Shown here in pieces: positions 18,489 through 28,135 of a stretch of 64,000 nt of DNA; the first letter of the stretch is position 1; each line of letters begins with the position of its first letter. The stretch lies in NCBI RefSeq assembly GCF_000426485.1, contig NZ_KE384530.1, positions 214,807 through 278,806 on the forward strand, given 5' to 3'. This stretch comes from Indolivaga capnocytophagoides DSM 22835 (GTDB taxonomy: Bacteria > Bacteroidota > Bacteroidia > Bacteroidales > Dysgonomonadaceae). The notes beneath the pieces are model-generated. The model had not been told where the DNA came from. It worked only from the letters and a program-made list of their open reading frames with translations, and did not search any database. Position numbers and translations under genes: made by a program.

Positions 18489-18518
18489 AGTTGAAAGATT
18501 TTTATAATATCCAATATA

Positions 18519-18556
18519 CGACAGAGAGGTGCAACGATGTATCTCTCTGTTGTTTT
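18519..18556 (+). terminator. Terminator after the lipoprotein gene
   Basis: ACAGAGAG and CTCTCTGT form an 8-bp stem followed by TGTTTTG, about 30 bases after the stop codon. Confidence 0.6.
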
Positions 18557-18622
18557 GTAGTCCTGTTCGACTAGAATAAAAAATATTTTTTTCTACCTTT
18601 GAGGTGAAAAATACCTTATAAT

Positions 18623-19210
18623 ATGAATTTCGACTTAACTCAGATACTGAGCGCATTTGTAGTATTATTCGCATTGATAGATGTTTTGGGATCTGTGCCC
18701 CTTTTTCTTAATTTTCAGAAGAATGGAGAAGATGTGAATCCTTTTCAGGCATCGATATATGCTTTCGCTATAATGACAGCATTTTTGTTTGTCGGTGATT
18801 GGGTGCTTCAGTTATTTAATGTGGATGTATCTTCTTTTGCGATAGCCGGTGCTTTGGTTATCTTTATTATCTCGGTTGAAATGATCTTCGGGATAGAAGT
18901 GTTTAGGAATGATGCTCCCGGAGGATCGACAACATTGGTTCCTATAGTCTTTCCTTTGCTTGCGGGACCCGGAACATTTACTGCATTGCTGTCTATGCGA
19001 GCCGAATTCTTTGTCACTAACATTATTCTGGCTCTCCTCCTGAATATGGTTATCGTCTTCTTTGTACTGAAGAATTTATCATTTGTAAAGCGTTTGATGG
19101 GTGTCGGAGGAGTATATGTGATGCGTAAATTTTTTGGCATTATTTTAATGGCCATATCAGTCCGTCTCTTTACATCTAATTTATCTATACTATTGGAATC
19201 GTTTAAATGA
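18623..19210 (+). CDS. MarC family integral membrane protein
   Basis: A 195-residue protein with six hydrophobic segments. FVVLFALIDVLGSVPLFL and the later PIVFPLLAGPGTFTALL contain the conserved Asp/Pro and GPG features of the MarC (UPF0056) family. The family is sometimes called multiple-antibiotic-resistance related, but no transport substrate is established. It appears to be transcribed alone. Confidence 0.88.
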   Translation: MNFDLTQILSAFVVLFALIDVLGSVPLFLNFQKNGEDVNPFQASIYAFAIMTAFLFVGDWVLQLFNVDVSSFAIAGALVIFIISVEMIFGIEVFRNDAPGGSTTLVPIVFPLLAGPGTFTALLSMRAEFFVTNIILALLLNMVIVFFVLKNLSFVKRLMGVGGVYVMRKFFGIILMAISVRLFTSNLSILLESFK

Positions 19211-19326
19211 GATTTACTGAATAAATTCTGAACTTACTTTTATCGTGGAATATATCCAAGTATTTGTTTGAATTTGTAATAGGCTGTACTTTTTACAGAG
19301 TAAAATATGGTCACATACCTATTTGT

Positions 19327-19400
19327 AGCTTTGTCAAGTATAACAACTTGAGCCTATTATTACATGAAAATATATCATTAAATACCTCGGTTTATTTGAA
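19327..19400 (+). repeat. Diverged, partial copy of the dispersed repeat
   Basis: GTCAAGTATAACAACTTGAG and CATTAAATACCTCGG match the middle and one end of the 90-bp family, but the GGTCTCAGACC end is not recognisable. It lies in the 326-base spacer before enolase, which otherwise holds only a promoter candidate. Confidence 0.35.
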
Positions 19401-19468
19401 TAGAAGGACATGTATACTTAAAATTGGAATACAAAGGCAAAACTATTTTTATAACCAAAAAAAAGAAG

Positions 19469-19476
19469 TATTTTTG
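19469..19476 (+). promoter_or_regulatory. Putative -7 element of the enolase promoter
   Basis: TATTTTTG fits the TAnnTTTG consensus, 60 bases before the enolase start. No clean -33 TTTG is visible at the right spacing, so confidence is modest. Confidence 0.35.
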
Positions 19477-19485
19477 TTACACTAA

Positions 19486-20832
<1,347 letters not shown>

Positions 20833-20860
20833 GAAAATTAAGAAATTTCTTTATAACAAC

Positions 20861-20900
20861 AAGAAGGGTGGAAGCTGGATCGTTTCCGCCCTTCTTTCTT
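20861..20900 (+). terminator. Intrinsic terminator of enolase
   Basis: AAGAAGGGTGGAA pairs with TTTCCGCCCTTCTT (one bulge) around a short loop, followed by TCTT, about 30 bases after the enolase stop. Confidence 0.75.
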
Positions 20901-20952
20901 ATATTGAGGATAGGTGGCTTGTGAGATGAATAATTGGATATTCTGTATTTGA

Positions 20953-21519
20953 ATGGATAAGCTAATCAAACATATCAGCCATTATCTCGGTTTGACTGAG
21001 GTAAGTATTGATCTCTATAAATATTTTGAGGTTAGAAAGATCAGGAAGAAGACTTCTTTGTTGGAACAGGGGGAGGTTTGCAAGTACTATTATTTTGTGA
21101 ATAGAGGATGTCTTAGAATGTACTTTTATCGGGATAACGGGTCTGAACAGATTACTCAGTTTGCGTTAGAAAATTGGTGGATAACAGATTATTCAGGATT
21201 GATGAATCAGTCTCCATCTGATTATTGTATTCAGGCAATAGAAGACTCCGAAGTATTGGTAATCAGTAGTTTAAACTATGAAAAGCTTTTGATGGAATAT
21301 CCAATATTGGAGCGTTACTTTAGGCAGATGTATCAAAGAGCTTTAGCAGCATCTCAATTTCGATTGAAATTGATTTTTGAGATGTCAAAAGAAGATATGT
21401 ACTTGCATTTTAAAGGGGCTTTTCCGGATTTCATACAAAGAGTTCCTCAATATATGCTAGCCTCTTTTTTGGGGTTAACACCTGAATATTTAAGTGAACT
21501 TCGGAAGAAAAATTTATGA
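20953..21519 (+). CDS. Crp/Fnr-family transcriptional regulator
   Basis: A 188-residue cyclic-nucleotide-binding-fold regulator. Residues 25-110 form the beta-roll (LLEQGEVCKYYYFVNRGCLR), and the end contains a short helix-turn-helix (PQYMLASFLGLTPEYLSELR). It lacks Fnr-type cysteines. It lies 81 bases before a flavin-binding-type protein gene on the same strand, which may be its target (inference). Confidence 0.85.
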   Translation: MDKLIKHISHYLGLTEVSIDLYKYFEVRKIRKKTSLLEQGEVCKYYYFVNRGCLRMYFYRDNGSEQITQFALENWWITDYSGLMNQSPSDYCIQAIEDSEVLVISSLNYEKLLMEYPILERYFRQMYQRALAASQFRLKLIFEMSKEDMYLHFKGAFPDFIQRVPQYMLASFLGLTPEYLSELRKKNL

Positions 21520-21600
21520 TTTGAAAGCTTTCTTAAACCAGCTTAAGATTTCTAATCTTATAAATTGATAGTTTTGTGATCAGAACAAAACATATATAAG

Positions 21601-21990
21601 ATGGAAAAATCAGTTAAGCTATCCGACAAATTTTACGAAGTCCTTCAACATGAAGGTGTAGTTGCTATTGTATCATGGACTGCAGATGATGCTCATGTTG
21701 CAAATACATGGAACTCATACCTTGTAGTAACAGATGATGAGAGAATACTAATTCCGGCATATGGGTTACGAAAAACACAGAAGAATATAGACGTGAACCA
21801 TCAAATAAAGCTTACTTTAGGCTCGAAAGAGGTATTGGGATATAAAGACTATCAAGGAACAGGTTTTCTTGTAACAGGTACTGCTCGTTATCTGAGCTCG
21901 GGAGAAGAATTTGATATGATGAAAGAAAAATTCTCTTTTCTTACAAGGGTCTTAGAAGTAACCGTTATCAAAGCTAAGCAAACTTTATAG
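21601..21990 (+). CDS. Pyridoxamine 5'-phosphate oxidase-like flavin protein
   Basis: A 129-residue split-barrel protein. KFYEVLQHEGVVAIVSW and the central ERILIPAYGLRKTQKNIDVN follow the FMN-binding PNPOx-like fold; LGYKDYQGTGFLVTGTARYL supplies the later strands. Such small proteins bind FMN or haem and are often redox or detoxifying proteins. It follows the Crp-type regulator, and a terminator closes the unit. The substrate is unknown. Confidence 0.75.
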   Translation: MEKSVKLSDKFYEVLQHEGVVAIVSWTADDAHVANTWNSYLVVTDDERILIPAYGLRKTQKNIDVNHQIKLTLGSKEVLGYKDYQGTGFLVTGTARYLSSGEEFDMMKEKFSFLTRVLEVTVIKAKQTL

Positions 21991-22010
21991 GGTCCAAGCA
22001 TAGACTAAAA

Positions 22011-22046
22011 ATAAAAGCTATCCATTTGGATAGCTTTTATTTTTTA
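22011..22046. terminator. Bidirectional terminator between convergent genes
   Basis: AAAAGCTATCC and GGATAGCTTTT form an 11-bp stem with a 4-7 base loop and T-runs on both strands. It separates the flavin protein gene from nifJ. Confidence 0.85.
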
Positions 22047-22068
22047 TAGAATAAGATCTTTGCGATCT

Positions 22069-25000
22069 TTATGCTTCAGGAAGATTTTTTGTTTCATCAG
22101 TAGGTTCGAATGTTCCTGCAGCTAAGCGTTTGTAGCTTTTCCAGCGCCACATAGCATTATTCTGAGCTGCTTCATACAATTCACTTGCTTCACCTGGATT
22201 AGATTTCTGCAAAGCTGTATAACGAACTTCATTACCTAAGAATGATTGGAACTTGGTCCAGTCAGGATCTTTACTATCCATTGTGAATGGGTTCTTACCT
22301 TCTTCTTCCAACATTGGATTATAACGCCATAGATGCCAGTATCCGCATTCTACTGCGAATTTTTCTTCATCTTGCGCATGTCCCATACCTTTACGTAAAC
22401 CGTGGCTGATACATGGAGAATAAGCGATAATCAATGATGGACCTTTGTATTCTTCGGCTTCTTTGAATGCCTTCAAACATTGCATCTGATTAGCACCCAT
22501 TGCTACTTGAGCTACATATACATAACCGTAAGTTGTAGCAATCATACCTAGGTCTTTCTTGCGTACTTTCTTACCTGCAGCAGCAAATTTAGCAACAGCC
22601 GCTACCGGAGTAGATTTAGAAGACTGACCTCCTGTATTAGAATAAACCTCAGTATCCAGAACCAGGATATTTACGTCTTCGCCCGAAGCTAATACGTGAT
22701 CGACACCACCGAAACCTATATCATAAGCCCATCCGTCACCACCAAAGATCCAGATAGAACGTTTTACTATATATTGTTTCAGCTCAACCAATTCTTTACA
22801 TATAGCACATCCTTCTTGTGTACCGGCTTCGATTACCGGAAGGATTTCTTTATAAAGATCTTTTGTTTTATCAGCTTCTGATTTGTTATCAATCCATGAT
22901 TGGAATAGTTCTTTAGTTGAAGCAGAAGTACCTTCCAAAGCGATTGCTTGTTTCATTAATTTCTCGATTCTATCTCGCATTGTAATGTTTGCAAGAGCGA
23001 ATCCAAGACCAAACTCAGCATTGTCTTCGAACAAAGAATTAGCCCAAGCCGGACCTTTGCCTTCTTCGTTAGTTGTATAAGGTGTTGCAGGTGCTGAACC
23101 TCCATAGATTGAAGAACATCCTGTAGCATTAGCAATCAACATTCGGTCACCGTAAAGTTGAGTAACAAGTTTTACGTAAGGAGTTTCTCCACAACCCGAA
23201 CATGCACCTGAGAACTCGAATAATGGAGTTGCAAATTGTGAATTTTTCACATTTTGTTTAACATCCACTAAGTGAGCTTTGCTGGTTACATTTGCAACCA
23301 TAAAGTCCCAATTGTTTTGTTCCGGATATTGACCTCCGATTTCAACCATTTCAAGAGCACTTTGTCCTTTTTTACCGGGACAGATATCAGCACAGTTACC
23401 GCAACCAAGACAGTCAAGAACGTCAACCTGTATACGGAATCCCATTCCATCGAATTGTTTTCCCTGAGCTTTCAACAATGATGCACTTTCAGGAGCTTTT
23501 GCTTGTTCGTTTGCATCCAGTACGAATGGACGGATTGTAGCGTGAGGACAAACATAAGCACATTGATTACATTGGATACAGTTTTCCATGTGCCATACAG
23601 GAACGAATGCAGCTACACCACGTTTTTCGTAGAATGTAGTACCATTGTCCCAAGTTCCGTCCTCGCGACCAACGAATGCCGATACCGGAATATCATATCC
23701 TTTTTGAGCATTAACAGGACGAACAACTTGTTTGATGAAATCAGGAGCATCATCATCTGTAGGTTTACCTACTGTGATGTTTGCCCATTCTGCAGGTACT
23801 TCTACTTTTTCAATTTCGATACCTCTGTCAACTGCCGCATAGTTCTTATTGATTACATCTTCACCTTTACGTCCATAAGACTTAACGATGAATTTCTTCA
23901 TTTGTTCTACTGCTAATTCGTAAGGAATTACATTAGAAATCTTGAAGAATGCAGATTGAAGAATTGTATTTGTACGTCCTCCAAGACCAATTTCTGTAGC
24001 AATTTTAGTTGCATTGATGATATAGAAATTGATGTTGTTAACAGCAAGATATTTTTTTACATTATCAGGTAAATAGTTGCCTACATCTTCCTTACTCCAT
24101 ACAGAATTAAGAAGGAAAGTTCCGTTTTTCTTCAACCCTTTAGTTACATCATAAAGGTGTAGATAAGCAGGAACGTGACATGCTACGAAGTTTGGTGTAT
24201 TCACCAAATAGGTAGAACGGATTGGGTGATCACCAAAACGAAGGTGAGATGATGTGAAACCTCCTGATTTTTTAGAGTCATAAGCAAAGTATGCCTGACA
24301 ATATTTGTTGGTATTTTCACCGATGATTTTTACAGTATTTTTATTTGCTCCTACTGTACCGTCAGATCCTAATCCATAGAATTTTGCTTCGTAGTTTGAA
24401 TCGTCTACAGAAACTTCATCTTTCAATGGAAGTGATTTGAAAGTAACGTCGTCTACGATACCGATTGTGAAATCATTCTTAGGAAGATTCATCGCAAGAT
24501 TTTCGTATACAGACATAATTTGAGAAGGAGTGGTGTCTTTTGAAGACAAACCATAAATACCACCGACAATAGTCGGAGCATCTTCTTTTCCGTAGAAACA
24601 GTCTTTAACATCTAAATAAAGAGGTTGTCCTAGAGCACCAGGTTCTTTGGTACGGTCAAGAACTGCGATTCTTTTAGCTGTTTTAGGAACAGCAGCCATG
24701 AATGCTTCAGCTTTGAACGGACGGTATAAGTGAACTGCAACAAGACCAACTTTTTCACCTTTTTCGTTAAGGAAGTCAACAGTTTCTTTTATGGCTTCTG
24801 TAACAGAGCCCATCGCGATAATTACTCTTTCTGCATCTTCTGCTCCGTAGTAATCAAATAAACCATATTTACGTCCTGTGATTTTTGCTATTTCAGTCAG
24901 ATATTTTTCAACAATCTCAGGTACAGCATCATAATATTTATTAGATGCTTCACGAGATTGGAAGTAAATATCATCATTCTGAGCAGTACCTCTTGTTACC

Positions 25001-25644
25001 GGTTTTTCTGGATTAAGAGCTCTATCTCTGAATTCTTTAAGAGCTTTTTGATCAATAAGAGGAATTAGGTCTTCCTGATCCATCAATTCGACTTTCTGTA
25101 TTTCATGAGAAGTACGGAATCCGTCAAAAATATTCATAAAAGGAATACGAGCTTCGAGTGTTGCCAAATGAGGAACAGCTGAAAGATCCATTACTTCTTG
25201 TACAGAACCTGAGAAGAACATCGCAAAACCTGTCTGGCGTGCAGCCATAACGTCTTGATGGTCTCCGAATATTGATAGAGCCTGAGCCGCAAGTGCACGG
25301 GCTGATACATGAAATACAGAAGGCAACAGCTCTCCTGCAATCTTGTACATATTAGGAATCATCAACAAAAGACCTTGTGATGCGGTATAAGTAGTGGTTA
25401 GTGCTCCTGCCTGAAGCGATCCGTGTAAAGCTCCTGCAGCACCTGCTTCAGACTGCATTTCTTGTACTCTGAGCAATTCTCCGAAAATATTTTTTCGGCC
25501 GGCGGCAGCCCATTCATCAACGTACTCAGCCATAGTTGATGAGGGTGTGATAGGATAAATCGAAGCTACTTCACTGAACATATATGATATGTGTGCAGCA
25601 GCTTGGTTACCATCACAGGTTAAAAATTTTTTTTCTTTTGCCAT
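22069..25644 (-). CDS. nifJ: Pyruvate:ferredoxin (flavodoxin) oxidoreductase
   Basis: A 1191-residue single-chain enzyme starting MAKEKKFLTCDGNQAAAHIS; I choose the ATG at 25644 because 30 further upstream codons have no family likeness. Domains in order: pyrimidine-binding region with YPITPSSTMAEY, transketolase C-like region, gamma domain, a ferredoxin domain with CIQCNQCAYVCP and CLGCGNCADICP, and a C-terminal thiamine-diphosphate domain with GCGETPYVKL and GDGWAYDIGFGG. It oxidises pyruvate to acetyl-CoA in anaerobes, passing electrons to ferredoxin. Confidence 0.97.
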   Translation of the reverse strand: MAKEKKFLTCDGNQAAAHISYMFSEVASIYPITPSSTMAEYVDEWAAAGRKNIFGELLRVQEMQSEAGAAGALHGSLQAGALTTTYTASQGLLLMIPNMYKIAGELLPSVFHVSARALAAQALSIFGDHQDVMAARQTGFAMFFSGSVQEVMDLSAVPHLATLEARIPFMNIFDGFRTSHEIQKVELMDQEDLIPLIDQKALKEFRDRALNPEKPVTRGTAQNDDIYFQSREASNKYYDAVPEIVEKYLTEIAKITGRKYGLFDYYGAEDAERVIIAMGSVTEAIKETVDFLNEKGEKVGLVAVHLYRPFKAEAFMAAVPKTAKRIAVLDRTKEPGALGQPLYLDVKDCFYGKEDAPTIVGGIYGLSSKDTTPSQIMSVYENLAMNLPKNDFTIGIVDDVTFKSLPLKDEVSVDDSNYEAKFYGLGSDGTVGANKNTVKIIGENTNKYCQAYFAYDSKKSGGFTSSHLRFGDHPIRSTYLVNTPNFVACHVPAYLHLYDVTKGLKKNGTFLLNSVWSKEDVGNYLPDNVKKYLAVNNINFYIINATKIATEIGLGGRTNTILQSAFFKISNVIPYELAVEQMKKFIVKSYGRKGEDVINKNYAAVDRGIEIEKVEVPAEWANITVGKPTDDDAPDFIKQVVRPVNAQKGYDIPVSAFVGREDGTWDNGTTFYEKRGVAAFVPVWHMENCIQCNQCAYVCPHATIRPFVLDANEQAKAPESASLLKAQGKQFDGMGFRIQVDVLDCLGCGNCADICPGKKGQSALEMVEIGGQYPEQNNWDFMVANVTSKAHLVDVKQNVKNSQFATPLFEFSGACSGCGETPYVKLVTQLYGDRMLIANATGCSSIYGGSAPATPYTTNEEGKGPAWANSLFEDNAEFGLGFALANITMRDRIEKLMKQAIALEGTSASTKELFQSWIDNKSEADKTKDLYKEILPVIEAGTQEGCAICKELVELKQYIVKRSIWIFGGDGWAYDIGFGGVDHVLASGEDVNILVLDTEVYSNTGGQSSKSTPVAAVAKFAAAGKKVRKKDLGMIATTYGYVYVAQVAMGANQMQCLKAFKEAEEYKGPSLIIAYSPCISHGLRKGMGHAQDEEKFAVECGYWHLWRYNPMLEEEGKNPFTMDSKDPDWTKFQSFLGNEVRYTALQKSNPGEASELYEAAQNNAMWRWKSYKRLAAGTFEPTDETKNLPEA

Positions 25645-25841
25645 ACTCTGTAATAGTTGATTATTTAGTTGTTTACTTAAACTGTTTAAACCTGAGTCTT
25701 TGGCTCTAAGTGCAGGATTATGTTTATTAATCAATTATCCTCAGTGCAAAATACTCATTTCTTTATTGAACTATATTTTTTAGCCTTTCTTCAATTGGCA
25801 CAATCATTTTTCGTGCCTATATACCTGACGAATTATAATGG

Positions 25842-25858
25842 TAAGGTCGGCGACCTTA
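25842..25858 (-). repeat. Dispersed repeat, end fragment (TAAGGTCG inverted pair)
   Basis: TAAGGTCG and CGACCTTA form an 8-bp perfect inverted repeat with one central base. The TAA at 25858-25856, read on the minus strand, is the stop codon of the ATPase gene. Only this end of the 90-bp family is seen here. Confidence 0.5.
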
Positions 25859-27046
25859 ATATAAGAACCCGAACAACCACAGAGGGATAGTATTATTTTC
25901 ACCTATCTCCATCATTTCGGCTGTTGTGTACAAATCCGTTTTTTTATTGTTCTTGGGTTTCGAATCATCCACTTTGAAAACAAACTTTTTATCTTCATCT
26001 TCAACTATAAATACACCAGCTTTGCTTCCTTTCTTCAAACGAGAGTTGTTGTGATGCAGTTGGTTGTAGAAAAAAGTTTCACGTAATGCGTGATCATCTG
26101 CCACTCCCGGTTTCATTGCGAAGATCAGGTTTGTATTGTGCATATAAACCAAATCAGGCTTTTTGGGAAACTCTTCGCCTTCTCTATACAGTAAGTTGAT
26201 TAATCGGGCACTTTTCAGATAATCCAGATAATTGGTTACTGTCGCTCTGGAAATTTCACAATCGACACTTAGCTGGCTGATATTGGGTTTCCCCGGAGCT
26301 GTTATAGACAGAAGATACAGTAGCTTTCTGAGTTTAGGCAGGTACGATTGTTCTATTTGTTTGATTGAGAGAACATCTATCTCAAGCATCATATTGATTG
26401 TCTTCAACAGGTTTTCCGAGAAATTTCTTTTCTCTAGAAAAAACGGATAATAACCATGATGTATATAGTCTCTGAAATATGCCAAAGGTTTTACTTTATT
26501 ACATATTTCTGTTGCTATCGCCTTATGATTTGTGATAATATCTTCAAGCGAGATTGGTTCGAGGTTATTGTCTGTAATGATATTAAGGAATTCACGGAAC
26601 GAGAATCCTCTTAAATTATAATGTTTTACTATTCCCGACAGGTCAGGGTTTTCGTCAAGTTTCATGACTGTAGAGCATGTGAAAATGATTTTCAATGCTG
26701 GAAACTTTTCATGACAGGTTCTCAGTTCGGCTGCCCAATTTGGGTATTTGAATACCTGATCGATAAGTAGAATTTTACCACCTTTAAAGAAAAATTCTTC
26801 GGCAAACTCATATAATCCTCTGCATGTAAACGAGAAATTGTTCATGTTGATATACAGGCAATCCCGTTTATCTAAGTCACAGTGTTTTTTCGCAAACTGC
26901 AATAAAAACGTAGTTTTTCCCACACCCCTGGTACCTTTGATTGCAATCAAACGGTGATTCCAGTCTATTTCGTCCATCAGACGTCTTTCTACCGGGCTTC
27001 CGAGGTGTTCAACTAAATATTTATGTGTTCTAAAAAAAGACTCCAC
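25856..27046 (-). CDS. AAA ATPase with DUF4143 C-terminal domain
   Basis: A 396-residue protein. Walker A is IKGTRGVGKTTFLLQF, Walker B-like GGKILLIDQV, with a sensor-like LKIIFTCST. A winged-helix region (DCEISRATVTNYLDYLKSAR) precedes the DUF4143 domain. The start appears to be a GTG at 27046, since no upstream in-frame ATG is present. These proteins are common in Bacteroidetes and their role is unknown. A second member is at 59484, in the island, and is clearly diverged. Confidence 0.85.
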   Translation of the reverse strand: MESFFRTHKYLVEHLGSPVERRLMDEIDWNHRLIAIKGTRGVGKTTFLLQFAKKHCDLDKRDCLYINMNNFSFTCRGLYEFAEEFFFKGGKILLIDQVFKYPNWAAELRTCHEKFPALKIIFTCSTVMKLDENPDLSGIVKHYNLRGFSFREFLNIITDNNLEPISLEDIITNHKAIATEICNKVKPLAYFRDYIHHGYYPFFLEKRNFSENLLKTINMMLEIDVLSIKQIEQSYLPKLRKLLYLLSITAPGKPNISQLSVDCEISRATVTNYLDYLKSARLINLLYREGEEFPKKPDLVYMHNTNLIFAMKPGVADDHALRETFFYNQLHHNNSRLKKGSKAGVFIVEDEDKKFVFKVDDSKPKNNKKTDLYTTAEMMEIGENNTIPLWLFGFLY

Positions 27047-27062
27047 AGATCCATTAATTTAT

Positions 27063-27140
27063 TAATAGCAAGTACTTAATGACATATTCCAAGGCAATAA
27101 CTACCTGTTCTTCTTATGCCCCAAAAGGCACAGAACCTTA
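27063..27140 (-). repeat. Dispersed repeat, copy (full, inverted)
   Basis: TAATAGCAAGTACTTAATGA at one end and GGCACAGAACCTTA at the other. It lies upstream of the ATPase gene, 74 bases from the next copy. Confidence 0.65.
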
Positions 27141-27213
27141 ATTCACACGAAGGTAATTGTTTTTTATCTTATTGCAAAGTCAACTTTGCATTTTTATTCT
27201 TTTTTCTTGTTTT

Positions 27214-27308
27214 TAAGTAACAGCAAGTATTTAGGAATATACTTTTAGTCTATAACAGAATTTGGTTGTTTTTACTTACTAAAGCAATAGATAAGTCTGA
27301 GACTTTAA
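27214..27308 (-). repeat. Dispersed repeat, copy (full, inverted)
   Basis: TAAGTAACAGCAAGTATTTA and AAGTCTGAGACTTTAA mark the ends. Its GGTCTC-like end adjoins the stop codon of the solute-binding protein gene. Confidence 0.75.
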
Positions 27309-28118
27309 TTACGGAAAATACCGCTTTTGAATAATAAGATATTCTGGAGAGTTTTTTAATCTTGTTATCCAGTTGTTTAGAGAATCCAGAAGGATTGGCG
27401 ACTGTTCTCTGACAGCCCAGCCTTCGAGGTGTGTAAATCCGATGTCTGTATTGATATCGATCTCAGGGATCTGAGAAGCCAGCTTCTCAGCCGTTTTGAT
27501 ATCGCATACAGTATAGTCTATATCTTTAGAAGCTACCATCATGGCTAATTGGTTGACTTCGTACAGGCTGTCTTCGGCGATGAATATGCTGTCCCCGATT
27601 TCGTGGGCTAAATTGTTTATCCGGACTTTATAAGGTGAATTGACTGGTATATGAAACGTTTTATTAGCCAGATCCAAATGATTCTTAATAGGCCCCATCC
27701 CGTCATTATATTCAGCCTTTCGTTGAATTAGTACCAGTTTGTTGTATAATATAGTTGATGTGAATTTGTATTGACTTCTCAGGTTTGTATTGATCGGAAT
27801 GTTTCTTGCAACCAAATCGTATTTACCCGATTCGAGGCCTTCGAAGCATTTGTCAAGGCTGTTTTCCAAAGATATCTCAAACTTGAGGTTTGAATATTTT
27901 TCAATGGCAGCTAATATATCGTGATTGTATCCGGCTATGGTATCCGATGATGGGTAATATCCTACCGGATCCATATTTGTAACTATCCGAAGTACTCCGG
28001 ATTTTGCTATATCGGGGTAGTCCGGGATTTTTTTGTCAGCCATAAGCTTATAAAGAGACGTGCCTATACCAATAATTAAGACGGCTATTATTGTCAGTCT
28101 GATATATTTGCTCTTCAT
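27309..28118 (-). CDS. Extracellular solute-binding protein (SBP family 3), membrane-tethered
   Basis: A 269-residue protein with an N-terminal hydrophobic segment (residues 7-26) that is a membrane anchor or uncleaved signal. The rest is a periplasmic-binding fold of the amino-acid family: SGVLRIVTNMDPVGYYP, AGYNHDILAAIEKY and KYDLVARNIPI. It lacks the lytic domain of MltF and there is no transporter gene nearby, so it may sense a ligand instead of feeding a permease. It lies 18 bases after the porin gene in a likely operon. Confidence 0.75.
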   Translation of the reverse strand: MKSKYIRLTIIAVLIIGIGTSLYKLMADKKIPDYPDIAKSGVLRIVTNMDPVGYYPSSDTIAGYNHDILAAIEKYSNLKFEISLENSLDKCFEGLESGKYDLVARNIPINTNLRSQYKFTSTILYNKLVLIQRKAEYNDGMGPIKNHLDLANKTFHIPVNSPYKVRINNLAHEIGDSIFIAEDSLYEVNQLAMMVASKDIDYTVCDIKTAEKLASQIPEIDINTDIGFTHLEGWAVREQSPILLDSLNNWITRLKNSPEYLIIQKRYFP

Positions 28119-28135
28119 ATTATAATCCGATTAAG

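Noticed and set aside
19264..19485. 73-codon frame upstream of enolase
   Set aside because: It crosses a diverged repeat and the promoter region and has no domain signs.
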